Origin: Hypsibius dujardini
Lineage: Eukaryota > Tardigrada > Eutardigrada > Parachela > Hypsibiidae
Length of the DNA stretch: 64,000 nucleotides
Assembly (NCBI GenBank): GCA_001579985.1
Contig: LRSR01002478.1
Location: 29,980-93,979, forward strand
Direction of reading: 5' to 3'
A program made the translations under genes and the position numbers. Below, piece after piece: positions 36,301-45,684 of this stretch (position 1 is the first letter of the stretch; the number at the start of each line of letters is the position of its first letter). Below the pieces are notes generated by a model, which was given only the letters and a program-made list of their open reading frames with translations, did not search any database and was not told the origin of the DNA.

Positions 36301-36875
36301 CCGAGGGCCAGTACATCTTCCGCGAGATTCGAAACAAGGAGCTGAAGGAGGACGAGTACGTCACCCATCTCGTGACAACCCGCGAGCGGCGACACGTCCT
36401 CCTGCTGACCACCAACCGAGTCCTGTACCTCGAACGGGGCGAGATTTTTCAGGGCCGTTACTCCGCGGTGTGGCAGTATGAGTGGGCGAATTTTATGGCA
36501 GCACCAAGCATGTCGGAGAAGGGCGTAATGTTCCCGGTGTTTGAGGCGGAAGGGAAGGGTCTGAAAGGATTGTTTCATCTGGAGCGGAAAGACAAGCCGC
36601 GTTTTGTGCTTGTTGAGGTAGATTTGAGTTTAAGAAACAGAATGATTGACAGACAGACAGACATGCAGACAGCCAACCAGCCAACCAGCCAACCAGCCAG
36701 ACAACCTAACAGGCAGACTATAAGGAGTAAGACTATACTTACAAACGCATTGTTTAGGAAGATCTGTAAAGACAGTCCTAGTGGGATCATTTCTTTTGGT
36801 TTATTCTAGGATGTGGATGCAGGTGAATGGTTCGTCAGGAAGGTCCAGGCTGTGATGGAGTCAATGCGAGAGTAG
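19890..36875 (+). CDS. VPS13: VPS13 (A/C-type) bridge-like lipid transfer protein, 3359 aa, 37 exons
   Basis: Exons: 19890-19989, 20068-20154, 20756-20851, 20926-21054, 21196-21347, 21407-21466, 21544-21627, 21717-21780, 22005-22141, 22214-22326, 22528-22971, 23216-23612, 23927-24510, 24637-25219, 25540-25723, 25976-26528, 26851-27007, 27077-27320, 27517-28061, 28430-28729, 28919-29320, 29438-29734, 29901-30215, 30294-30666, 30896-31245, 31551-31828, 31916-32330, 32419-32690, 33010-33535, 34085-34489, 34570-34822, 34915-35107, 35183-35278, 35474-35574, 35669-35849, 36074-36617, 36810-36875. The sum is 10080 nt, exactly 3360 codons, with every phase matching. The N terminus MVFEGILVEVLN is the chorein start of the A/C subfamily. 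A WWAYA block (~341) and the C-terminal GNPFGLIR and RPTTGIVD blocks confirm it. VPS13 proteins move phospholipids between membranes at contact sites. Intron 35 is GC-AG. Confidence 0.95.
20309..20420. repeat. Imperfect palindrome in VPS13 intron 2
   Basis: Left arm CGTGGCCATATTATAGCGCT and right arm, reverse-complement of AGCGTATAATATGGCCACG, flank about 45 bp of imperfectly paired sequence (GAGTTGAGCC / GGCCTAACTC). The outer CACACGTGGCCA resembles the CACACATGGCCA ends of the element at 6846-7158. Probably a small foldback MITE. Confidence 0.65.
22365..22470. repeat. Degenerate GACA-type tract, VPS13 intron 10
   Basis: CAGACAGA/GGCAGACAAA units, purine-rich on the coding strand. Confidence 0.8.
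23690..23880. repeat. Degenerate GACA-type tract, VPS13 intron 12
   Basis: About 190 bp of CAGACAGACAGG-like units with scattered substitutions, coding-strand GACA polarity. Confidence 0.85.
24511..24636 (+). other. VPS13 intron 13: 126 nt, open in frame
   Basis: GTATAG...TTCCAG intron containing TGTC units. Its length is divisible by three and it has no stop in the reading frame of the flanking exons. Retention would insert 42 residues (Cys/Leu/Ser-rich, then ILFSRE) without breaking the protein. Removal restores the family sequence. Confidence 0.75.
26540..26780. repeat. Degenerate GACA-type tract, VPS13 intron 16
   Basis: About 240 bp of GACAGACGGACAG/CAGACAAAC-like units, coding-strand GACA polarity. 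Confidence 0.85.
27325..27480. repeat. Degenerate TGTC-type tract, VPS13 intron 18
   Basis: CTGTCTGTCTGTCCGTCTGT-type units, opposite polarity to introns 12 and 16. Confidence 0.85.
28070..28400. repeat. Degenerate TGTC-type tract, VPS13 intron 19
   Basis: About 330 bp of TGTCTGTC/TCGGTCGG-like units including an internal near-duplicate (TCGGTC-GGTC-TTTCTGCGTTTT at about 28142 and 28198). Confidence 0.85.
31260..31480. repeat. Degenerate TGTC-type tract, VPS13 intron 25
   Basis: TCTGTCTGTGT/CTATCTGTCT units spanning most of the intron at 31246-31550. Confidence 0.85.
31551..33535 (+). other. VPS13 VAB / SHR-BD adaptor-binding region
   Basis: Exons 26-29 (about residues 2250-2747) contain RLKDYMNHDW, PFWMLNKTGLPL and LVNNISKHEVLYAGI, which match the VPS13 adaptor-binding beta repeats. 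This region recruits Pro-X-Pro adaptor proteins in yeast and mammals. Boundaries are approximate. Confidence 0.7.
32815..32960. repeat. Degenerate TGTC-type tract, VPS13 intron 28
   Basis: CTGTCTCTATGTCTG-like units in the intron at 32691-33009. Confidence 0.75.
33536..34084 (+). other. VPS13 intron 29, AT-rich
   Basis: An AT-rich intron with ATAAAATAAAATAAAA units near 33760. No GACA tract and no exon seen in it. Confidence 0.7.
35860..35985. repeat. Degenerate TGTC-type tract, VPS13 intron 35
   Basis: TGTCTGTCTGTCTGT runs near 35936-35955 within the GC-AG intron at 35850-36073. Confidence 0.85.
36645..36720. repeat. GACA and AACCAGCC tandem tract, VPS13 intron 36
   Basis: CAGACAGACAGACATG is followed by four tandem CCAACCAG units, a different short repeat abutting the GACA tract. 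Confidence 0.8.
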
Positions 36876-38222
36876 TGATCGTCTCAGTGGTGCTTTCCAT
36901 ATTCCATTTTTCAGCTGTTTTGTTGCCTTTGTAGATGTATACAAAACAGTAATCACGACTTACTGATTAAATACTGTTAGTTCTGCTCTGTGAGCTTGGA
37001 AGATTTGCTGTGTTAAGAGTGCATTACTGTACTATTTGCCATGCTTGGCACTGTAAGGACTTCAGAATTATGGTCGGATGTACAGTAGTTCTGATCTTGA
37101 CTTTGACATGTCACTTTTCAAACTGCGTGCTGTTTCGCGGAAAGGGCAGCGTTAGCATGAGCTAAGAAAGACGACCTCGTGATTGTGTTGCAATTTGCTT
37201 CTGATCGTGTAGGCGAAAAACGTGTTCGTTGGAAGCTCTGTAGGTGTGCTAGCTCTAGGTTTATGATATGTAGCAACTAACCTTTGTGTTGGAGGTTATA
37301 TGTAACAACTCGCATCTAACTTCTATTATAGGTTGTATAAAGTATATATATATAGTGTAGGGTAGAATAAGAATTCGGAAGGTCTGTAGAGTTGTTACTG
37401 TGTAAGGGTGGAAAGGGAGAAGAGGGTGAGGCTTCTCTCTACGGAGTTAGAAACTTAGATGGGACCCGACTCTTACTGGATCAAACACGTAGATGTAGTT
37501 CATCAAACACCAACGGTCGAACGCCAAGGTTGCACAGGAAACCTCGAACAGGAAACTATAAAGAACTAGCTAAGAATTAGTTAATGAGCACATAAACTCG
37601 TTGCTCGAGAAATCTCGGTAAATGACTTCATCGGTAAGAAGCGGGCAATGAGCAAGCAGATCGTGTGCTTAGCGTAGCTTGTCGTTGTCGTAACAGCTGT
37701 TGTAATCGAGATAGTCAGAGGATGCGATAGGGGAAGTAGTTGTCGATCTAGCTAGTCAGATGAGGGAACGAAACTGCACTATGGGCAAACCTGTAGAGCA
37801 GGATATGATGCCGCCTTATAGCCCTACCCCCGAATTGATATTAATTACTTCGGGGTGGGGGATGGGGGTACATTTTTTAAGGTAGCCCGTCAAAACGGAA
37901 GGTCAAAGGGCCGCCAAAGAAACATGGCTGCCGCGTTATAATCAGATTCATGAGATAGATTTTTCCCACTTATTTAGGCCATGGCACAAAACAGACAAAA
38001 GTACAAGCAAAACGTTAATATATTGTCCAGTGAACCTGGATCTTCTGCTATTGGGTCGAATAAATCAAATGTGCGAGGAGTGGCTTTCGATATCCATGGT
38101 ATTGTTGGCAATGGCGGTTTAATGTGTTCTGAAAACGCAAAACAAGAGTTCCAGGTAAGGGAGATGGGGAACAGATAGGGAAACGCTTAAACCAAAGCTT
38201 GCTTGCTGAAGTAGCGTTCAGA
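36876..38222. other. Intergenic between convergent VPS13 and FN3-GTPase genes
   Basis: No coding exon supported. ATTAAA at about 36966 is a weak candidate polyadenylation signal for VPS13. A GC-rich hairpin (CTACCCCCGAA paired with TTCGGGGTGGG) lies near 37825-37858. Confidence 0.45.
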
Positions 38223-41200
38223 TTAGATGTCGTATAGGCTGAAGTTGAATCGATGACTGGGTCTAACGCCGATGGCCCGTCCATCGTCCAGCGATTGCTT
38301 CTCGGGTTTCGCGGTCATTTTCCACGACGGTTTGTACGTCGAACGAGCTTCCGTCACCTGTAAAGTGGGGTACATTTTAGTTAAAATTTCATACCTTCCT
38401 ATTTCATCATTTCAGTTCGACATGACAACAAATTTATCATCGTACCAGATTGGTACTGAGGTTAACCGCCATCGAACCGAGCGACCGCATCGTGTCCTTC
38501 ACCGCCGTTTCGGCAAAGCTCACCAACGCGTCTGCCATAGTCGTCGGCTGCGGAATCTCAGGCGACATTTCCGCCATAGATGCCTGAATCTGCTGGGCAT
38601 CCGCCTTGGCCTTTTGAAGATGAGTGACCCTCTCCTGCCAGCCGGGCTTACCCTCCGAGATCTCACCCTGAATGAGCTGGTCCATGTAGTCACTGATGTT
38701 GCTTGAGCCGGGCTTCAAGGCAATTTGATCCAGCCGTGCCTGGCTCTTTATCAGTCGGACCAACAAGGCGTTCATGGCGGCTCGCGTCTCCTCTGCAGCT
38801 GCAGCGACATGAGCTGCCAATCGGTCTGCTTGAGTCTTTCTCTGCATGTCCGCAAACCGCTGTTTAAGGTCTGGATTATCGGATATGTCATCGAAATTGT
38901 CTTTCCCCGCGTACATTTCCATGAGCTGCTTCAGCGTTCGCGGAACGGTGTGCTCACGTTCCTCATACCTAGGCATGGCAAACGGTTCCAAATACTATGG
39001 TCTGGTCTTTTTTCTAAACCGTTAAATCTATCCCCCGCTCCATCGCCGAACAGGTTCTATGCGGTTCAGTCTTTTTTTAAAAACACCGGACCGTATAAAT
39101 ACGAACCAGTTCGACTCAGTTCAAAACCGGTCACTAACAAACTGTAATATACCCAACGGAAACTAACTGCCGAGCCGCAAAATTAGATCACCATCGTAGT
39201 AACATAATCCTTCCGTAGTTACTGAATTTTAGTAATCATATTTTCGCAATATTTTCAGCGAATGAACAGCAGATCGAATAAATTTCTAGTGATTGTCTTG
39301 GTCAAGCAATTAATTAAGTCGAACTGGTTACAAGCGGTTCGGCCGTTTTTGGGAACCGGTTCAAATCGGTTCCAACCGGTCGGGTCTTTTGTTCGAAGCG
39401 ATAGTATTTTTCGTGGTCTTTTTTAAGACCCGGACCGGCAATCTGATCGAACCGGTTCGGTTAAACGGTCCGGGTCAGTTTTTGGCCATCCCTATTGAGT
39501 GTGTCATACCGATCCCGTTCAATCTTATGCTTGCTCCAATGGCATTTGCCCGGACAGACAGTGCAGCTGCCGTTGTACGCCATGGCTGAGCAGAACCACC
39601 GGGACCAGCCGATTCGGATGAGGAAATCCGCACATGTCACGTGACAGTTGACCTTACAGTCTGGACATAGCAACCCGTAGGCCCCTTCCGGGAGCGCCAC
39701 GAGGACCGTCTCGAATTCCTTGTGAGGCACGGTGAAGGTTAATGATCGGTGCAGTGAGTCGTCCAGCTCAGCCAGCTTGTGCATCAGGTCTGCACGTTGG
39801 TTTTGCAGTTCGACGTTACGCTGAATTTGCGGTCCGAGGCCCTTGATGATGGTCTTGAGGTTTTCCCGCTCGCGGAGGACTTCTTTGGTGCAGTCCAAAC
39901 GGGTCCTTCCGACCCTGGTTAGGGCGTCAAAAAATGAGCGCAGACCGTCGGCATTTGTCCCCCACATAGCTGCATCGAATGACTAGAGGGGTGATAACTG
40001 GCCGTCAATGCAATGACAAGCAATCGGTCCGCTTAAGGCTGGTCTATACCTCTACAAATTTCCCAAATTGTAACTTGACTGTAGAGTGCACATGCGGTCA
40101 AAATACAGAGCGGATGATTTTCAGATTTTCAATGCGTCTAGACTGTAAAATGCCTGTGTTGTATTGCTGCCTCACATTTACAATCCAACAAAGCAACCAA
40201 AAGTAACCAAACCAAAAGTGCGTAAACAAGCAGGCACGCAGATTACAATCAATCAATCAACCAGTATTTGCTGTGTCCAAGAAGACGACGCACGTCAGCC
40301 TGCTAATCAATCAATCTCCCTTCCATAAACTCCATAGAGTAGTAGCAATTTATCGACGAGCCGTTCTTGAACACCAGACAAAAATAAAGCCTAATTCTAT
40401 GCCACTGAAATTAAGAACAAGTGGAGCAGTGATTCGAAGTGGAGCATGGGACTCTGGTAGAGGGTTTCACGGTTCAATCTCACAATCAGTTAGCGCGCCA
40501 AATGTTAGTTAACCGCCTAGAAGCATAAAATTTTGTTATTTTAACGACGTTAACTAGAAACTACGCTCGTAGTTTGCGGTCGTTCATTCAAAACTTTCAC
40601 TGAAGGTTTTTGCGTAGACTTTTGTTAAGCCTTTTAATATTCGCACTTTGGAGAAAAAATACAGGTCTTTCTTCGAGGATTCTATACGCTTATTTTGTAC
40701 GGAATTGTTTTTACAATAAAATAAAATTGTAGTTGAATGAAAATCAAAGCGTCTCACCATCGTTTTGACCCCTGGAGGTTTGTAAAGCTTTGCGTTGTTC
40801 AGAATGAAGCACTCCTTATTAGGCCAATCACCGGCCTCAATAGCTTCCACCACTGGTGGTCGTTCGTCGTCGGAGAATGTAACCAGCCAGAAAACGTTCC
40901 GCGCCAAGTCGCGACCAAAAAGCTCGAGCACGCGGTCAAAGACGTACAGCTTCGATTTGGTATCCCTGCCGCTTGCACCGGCCACCACAATCCCGATACC
41001 GTCGAGGCTCGACAGGGCCACACCCTCGCGGCAGTCATCCTTCTCGGGGTTGAGTAGAAAGTTGGAGATCTGGTCGGTGATGGCGGCGTCGCGACCCTCG
41101 GTGTCGTCGAAACCGGGCGTGTCGATGATTGTCAGGCTCTCTCCGCCGTGATCCTTACGTTTGCGGTACAGCACGTACACCGTGATCCATGTAGTGACAC

Positions 41201-44200
41201 TCTGTCCAGGAGGGACGGGTGCTTCGATAACAATTTTGAAGCGGAACGGATCGGCGTATTCAACACCGTAAAAATTGTTGGTAATGCTGTTGATTAAGGT
41301 CGACTTTCCCGTCCCGGTTCCGCCCATGACCAAGATGTTTTTGTTGGACTTGATGCCGCCCTTGGGATGTTTCCCAACAATGACTTTCTGAAAAATTAAG
41401 ATCTCGCTCTACTACTGTAACGATTGCACGCACAAAGTACTATAGAACCCGTTCTTCATTCTTCGATTTTGGGTGTTGAAATAATGCTGTTAGAAAAGCA
41501 ATATGCCATAAAAACATTTAGTTTGTGAATCTTATGTTTTTGACGTTCAAATAAGGCTTCTTCTATCAATGATAGCAAAACCAGTATTAATGAATAGTCT
41601 TAAACTTCGTGAAAAAGTAAGTTTTTGAAAATATTTTGAAACTAAAGTGGCGCCTGCAAAAAATTAGACTTCCAGACCTCCCCCTCTCTCCCAATGAGAC
41701 GACCTATTCTCAATTCGAGAACCCGGAAGTTCTGTTCACGTTATGATACAAGAGATTACACGAGCTCTGCTTTTCCAAGTTATTACTTGCACAAAGAACC
41801 CAGAGAAGCGAGATCGCGAGACGATGAAAGGTAGCGTGAACGAGAATTAGAAATTACAAGCGAGAAGTGGACTTTGAAACCAAGCTTCGAGACTCATCCT
41901 TATCGGACGGACATGACTACAATTTAATTAGCATTTTTAAACTGATACAGAAACATTATTCGCGCAAGACAAGAACCAGGACTTTTACAGCACAAGTACA
42001 CACGAGCAATGTGGGCAACGCAACATAAGAATCAACATTGAAATATTTGGCGGCAATCACACCAGCAAATATGGACGTCACGACTATAGTTTTTTTTAAA
42101 TGTGATAGCGGTGAATCTTGCAAAAAAATGCTTAGTCCTTTTTCCAACCATGTGCCTACCTCTCAGCGGTCCTGGTCTCAATCAACTTGTGGGGGCCCCT
42201 ACTCACCATGAATGCATGACCCAAATGTGCCTGAATCCCTTACCTTAACTTTGGTCGTCTCATCTGCATAGACAGTTCGGCACTCCGGCCGATAGATCGT
42301 AAATACAGTCGCTCCGGGCTTGGCTTCAGTAAGCGCTTGTCCTCCCCTCTTCATTTTGTGCGCAAGTGGAAGCCACTCCTTAAACGGTGAATTACCGACA
42401 CAAGACTGTGCGCAGACCCGAACGGCATAGCGCTGTCCGCCATCCAGGAGCGCAGCACCAGTTGAGAATTCCATCTGGGACGCATCCACGGCAATCATCA
42501 CCTCCGGAGTGTTCGGCTCGGAGGTGTTCCAGTAGGAGCAGTGATATTTCTCAACATATTTTGCGCCGAAATGAGGCTTCGACCACTTGACTCGAACCGT
42601 CCCCCCGTCCCCGGAGGATATTTCCAGTTTTTCAGGAGGCCCGGGAATGTCGAAGGTTCTCTTCTCTCCGCCGTCATACAGAATGAAGCCCGCGATTTCA
42701 TTTGCAACGAGGTATCGGGAGGAAAAGTCTGTGAATTCCACGGCGAACGCCAGCGATTTTTCCGGCTCCTGATTGACGGCAGCGAACTCTGCAAACCGAC
42801 TTAAATGGTTGAAGACCTTGTAGCGCAGGTAATCAGTGACTAGCCACCATTTCGCCGATGGTACCGCAGTTGTTCTGGCTCTTGGTGGTAGCATTCTGCA
42901 AATAGCGTTTGTGGGACTATAATTTAGGACTCTCATTTTTGTTACAAATTCGGCTACGAATTCGCCTGTCAAACCTTATAGCGCACCGGTAGAGGTACAT
43001 TTAATTTTGTCAGAACAAACTGCTAAATATTTTTAGCATTGAACTTATGACAAACATATGGAAACTAGAAACATGGTTCAAAATCGGATAGTTCATGCTT
43101 TTAGTTTCTGGAAAAACCAAATCAGAGGTATTTGTGATTAAGGATTTTAGTAAGAAAAGACTAATAAAACGGCTAAACTGAAAACTCTGTCTTTAATCTC
43201 TATATTTGACTAAAAACAAATGCGTCGACTAATTTTGATTTTAGTTGTTTTTTCTGTTCCATAATCTGTATTCATTCCACCATTGTGTGAGCTTTCATTT
43301 TTGGAGCTGTAATGTGGAAATAATGGCAATGTCTCAGTTGTAATCACTGCAACTTTATTCCTCCCTTTTTCTTCAGTCGTACTGAATGGTGCAACTCCAT
43401 TTAGGTTTTGTTACCACCCTCCGGCAGGGCTTAGGCTCCCTCCCCGTCACAAGAAAATGGAACCTTAAATACTGGACCCTGCCTGCACGAGTGTTGAGGG
43501 AAGAAACAAAACGCCCCCTTTTCCTTGAGTTGGTAACAGCATTTACTTGACTGATATCTAAACGTTGGGGTTTTATACCTAGATATTGAGGAACAAATGA
43601 GCTTTCCAAAATTATTAAGTTTGTTATAATCACTCAAAGGGACATTGGTCAGCACTCGTAAAGTCAAATAATAGCCAACAAAGGGGAAAGGGAAGTGGAG
43701 GGGACTTGTAGCCTAAGCCCTCCAGCAGGCTTGCCATCCCTTCCTTGCCGACCTCAATCCACCGCTGTGTCAAGTAAAATAAAGTACTTACTAGTACATT
43801 GTAGAATGAAGTTTGAGATTTCAAACAAACAAAGCCTTTGCGCATGTACAGTATTTACGTATTTTAAAGTGCAGGATTTGGCTTTGGAGGGAATAATTTG
43901 CACAGGTTACGACTATTTCATACTATCTCTTAAACCCCATGTAAAGATTCTACCTGCAACTGTTTGTCTTCATCTCCTGTATTAACGGGTCCGCCATCAT
44001 GTCGTCGTTCAGCACCAAGCAAAGGACAAATTTCACACTCCTATTCTCCTTTGCGAATTTGTAGGAGCTTTTCCAGCTCCCCACGTAGCCGCAGCTTTCG
44101 ACGAACGTCAGCAGCTCGCGGTGTTCCACTTCTTTCTTGCTCAACCACTCCAGCAGGTGAAGCGCCGCGAACGACGAACTCTCCAGCATCCTCACCAACT

Positions 44201-44582
44201 CCTTCAGAGCTCTTTTTCCAGCGGAAGATGATTCTTCCACTTTCTGGAATAGATGGGCCAATTTATTACTATAAAAGTCCAGCAGGTCGAGCATAGTGTT
44301 GGTGTCGCGGCGAAAGTAATCCACACAGTGGTGCACGGGACTGTTGCGGAATTCCCCAAACACCTGGCGGCAGCGGTCAAAGGTTGCCAGGCTTTCGCGC
44401 ACGTCAAACGGATCCAGTAATTGCTGCTGTTGGAGTTGTTGGATCACTAACTGACCGGGGGAACTCCGCCATGGATTCTGCTGCTGGTGTATGTGAAGGT
44501 TCAGCCACTGTTGTTCGAAGCTTCCCTGTCCTTTGGGCTCAACAGTCGCGGATGTGTTTTTCATCACGTTCAACTCCATCAT
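38223..44582 (-). CDS. FN3-domain P-loop GTPase with Cys/His cluster, 1013 aa, 6 exons
   Basis: Exons: 44582-43954, 42895-42244, 41387-40758, 39982-39510, 38968-38446, 38357-38223. They sum to 1014 codons with all phases matching. Residues 1-210 are mostly helical and end with FVLCLVLNDD. About 296-385 is an FN3-like fold (PGPPEKLEIS to GQRYAVRVCAQ). The GTPase part has Walker A GGTGTGKS (449-456), DTPGFDDT (516-523) and VTFSDDERP (596-604) where NKxD/TRxD would be. LNNA near 623-626 resembles the AIG1/GIMAP G5 area. Residues 743-789 hold eight Cys and a final His, including CPDC, CHVTC and CPGKCHW. The rest is helical with a basic/aromatic tail. No signal peptide is seen, so it is likely cytosolic. 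The helical plus KFVLCL-type N-terminal segment recalls the non-pore part of stonustoxin-like proteins; no pore-forming domain is present. Function unknown; an immune-type GTPase is a guess. Confidence 0.85.
38985..39500. mobile_element. AACCGG-rich low-complexity element (hAT-like candidate) in an FN3-GTPase intron
   Basis: It fills almost the whole intron at 38969-39509. On the minus strand it opens GGGATGGCCAAAAACTGACC near 39497 and continues with CGGACCGTTTAACC/GAACCGGTTCGA-type repeats. Related CCGGTT repeats lie near 39000-39120. Such GGGATGGCCAAAA starts are typical of non-autonomous hAT elements; the call is by resemblance. Confidence 0.5.
43425..43742. mobile_element. Copy B of the GGGCTTAGGCT element, with inverted ends
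   Basis: Left end CCGGCAGGGCTTAGGCTCCC and right end GTAGCCTAAGCCCTCCAGCAGG are inverted copies. The interior shares AACCTTAAATACTGGAC with copy A at 18.7 kb. It lies in intron 1 of the minus-strand GTPase gene. Confidence 0.7.
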
Positions 44583-45684
44583 GCATTTCGGGGCGGAGAG
44601 GCCAATTTACAGAGCTGCCGAGAATCCCTGTGTGGCACGCAAGGATATTCGATGGATACCCCGGGCAGGAAAAGTGGTGGTCACCTCGCAGCCCCGGGGA
44701 CGAGGGGAATTTGCGCGCAGAATGACTCCCGCGAAGACCTCGAGATTCCCAGAACAATTCCAGATACCAGGGAAATGCGGTGGGATAGATGGGGCAAAGG
44801 ATGGCGGCGAAGGTCCTAACGAATTTAGGGTAACCAATGAAAGGCCTGGGCACCCAATCCGCTAAAGAAACGATAGGAAAAATACAGCAAAGCCACAAAC
44901 AACTGCAAACTTTCTTGTAAAAGAGCTAACTGATTCACGCGAACACATCGCACACAGCACACACGGCAAACCGCCGTAAAAGAGCATGATGAAGCGGAAA
45001 GTGTTTCAGGCCTAAGGTGAAAAGGAACAAAGGGCGGAGTCACACACAGCGTGGTACCAGGCTCCAGAGCAGAATGATAAACAATGGAACATCCCGTTTA
45101 TCACACCTGTCGTTGGCAGATATTTTACAGACAAATGTTTTAAACTTATGCAACGAGGAGAGTCGCAGTTCGAAGGCAAATTAAGCGATCGAAGTCTGAC
45201 CCTAGAGTTGCGCTTACCTCTAAGGTCAGAATTGTGAGGGATGATCCTTTGTTTGTGGGTGAGGAAAACAGTATCTCCGACAGCAGCCGCAAATTTTCGC
45301 AAACAACCTTGATCAATTGTGAAAATCGCACTGCACCCTTTATTGACAGAAGACAAGGCCACCATAATCTCACGTAGACAGCACTACGACCCCTAATTGT
45401 ATACTTGCAGTACAGGTGTATCTCGTAAAAGCCAGTAAAAGTGGTCGGTAGCTCGCTGTTTATCATACGTACTGCCTGAGTGTATACATACTTACCCTAC
45501 CTTCCCTGACTATTAAGTAGAAATACTGCAAACGGCATATAGAGCAGAGAATTCTTGTCTGGCATAAAGGGTCTTAGCTCGTAATGTGACCTGAAGTTTA
45601 TATCACCCGGAAATATTTTCGGTAAACGGCATCGATTTGCTACTTCGTACGTGCACAAACGGTTCACAAACTCCCGTAAGAATT
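44583..45684. promoter_or_regulatory. Shared divergent promoter region of the two FN3-GTPase genes
   Basis: The 1.1 kb between the two start codons must hold the 5' UTRs and promoters of both genes, since they are transcribed away from each other. It is less AT-rich than neighbouring intergenic DNA. I found no clear TATA box. The inference rests on gene orientation only. Confidence 0.5.

Larger units (their letters stand above)
34915..36875 (+). other. VPS13 C-terminal ATG2-like and PH-like domains
   Basis: Exons 32-37 encode the helical LDILGNPFGLIRG to GVGKGLIGVVVRPTTG region, similar to the ATG2 C terminus. A PH-like domain follows, ending VDAGEWFVRKVQ and a TAG at 36873-36875. In the family this end binds target membranes such as mitochondria or lipid droplets. 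Confidence 0.75.

Noticed and set aside
44533-44865. 110-codon plus-strand frame across the start of the minus-strand GTPase gene
   Set aside because: It overlaps exon 1 antisense and the divergent promoter. It shows no domain and low-complexity composition.
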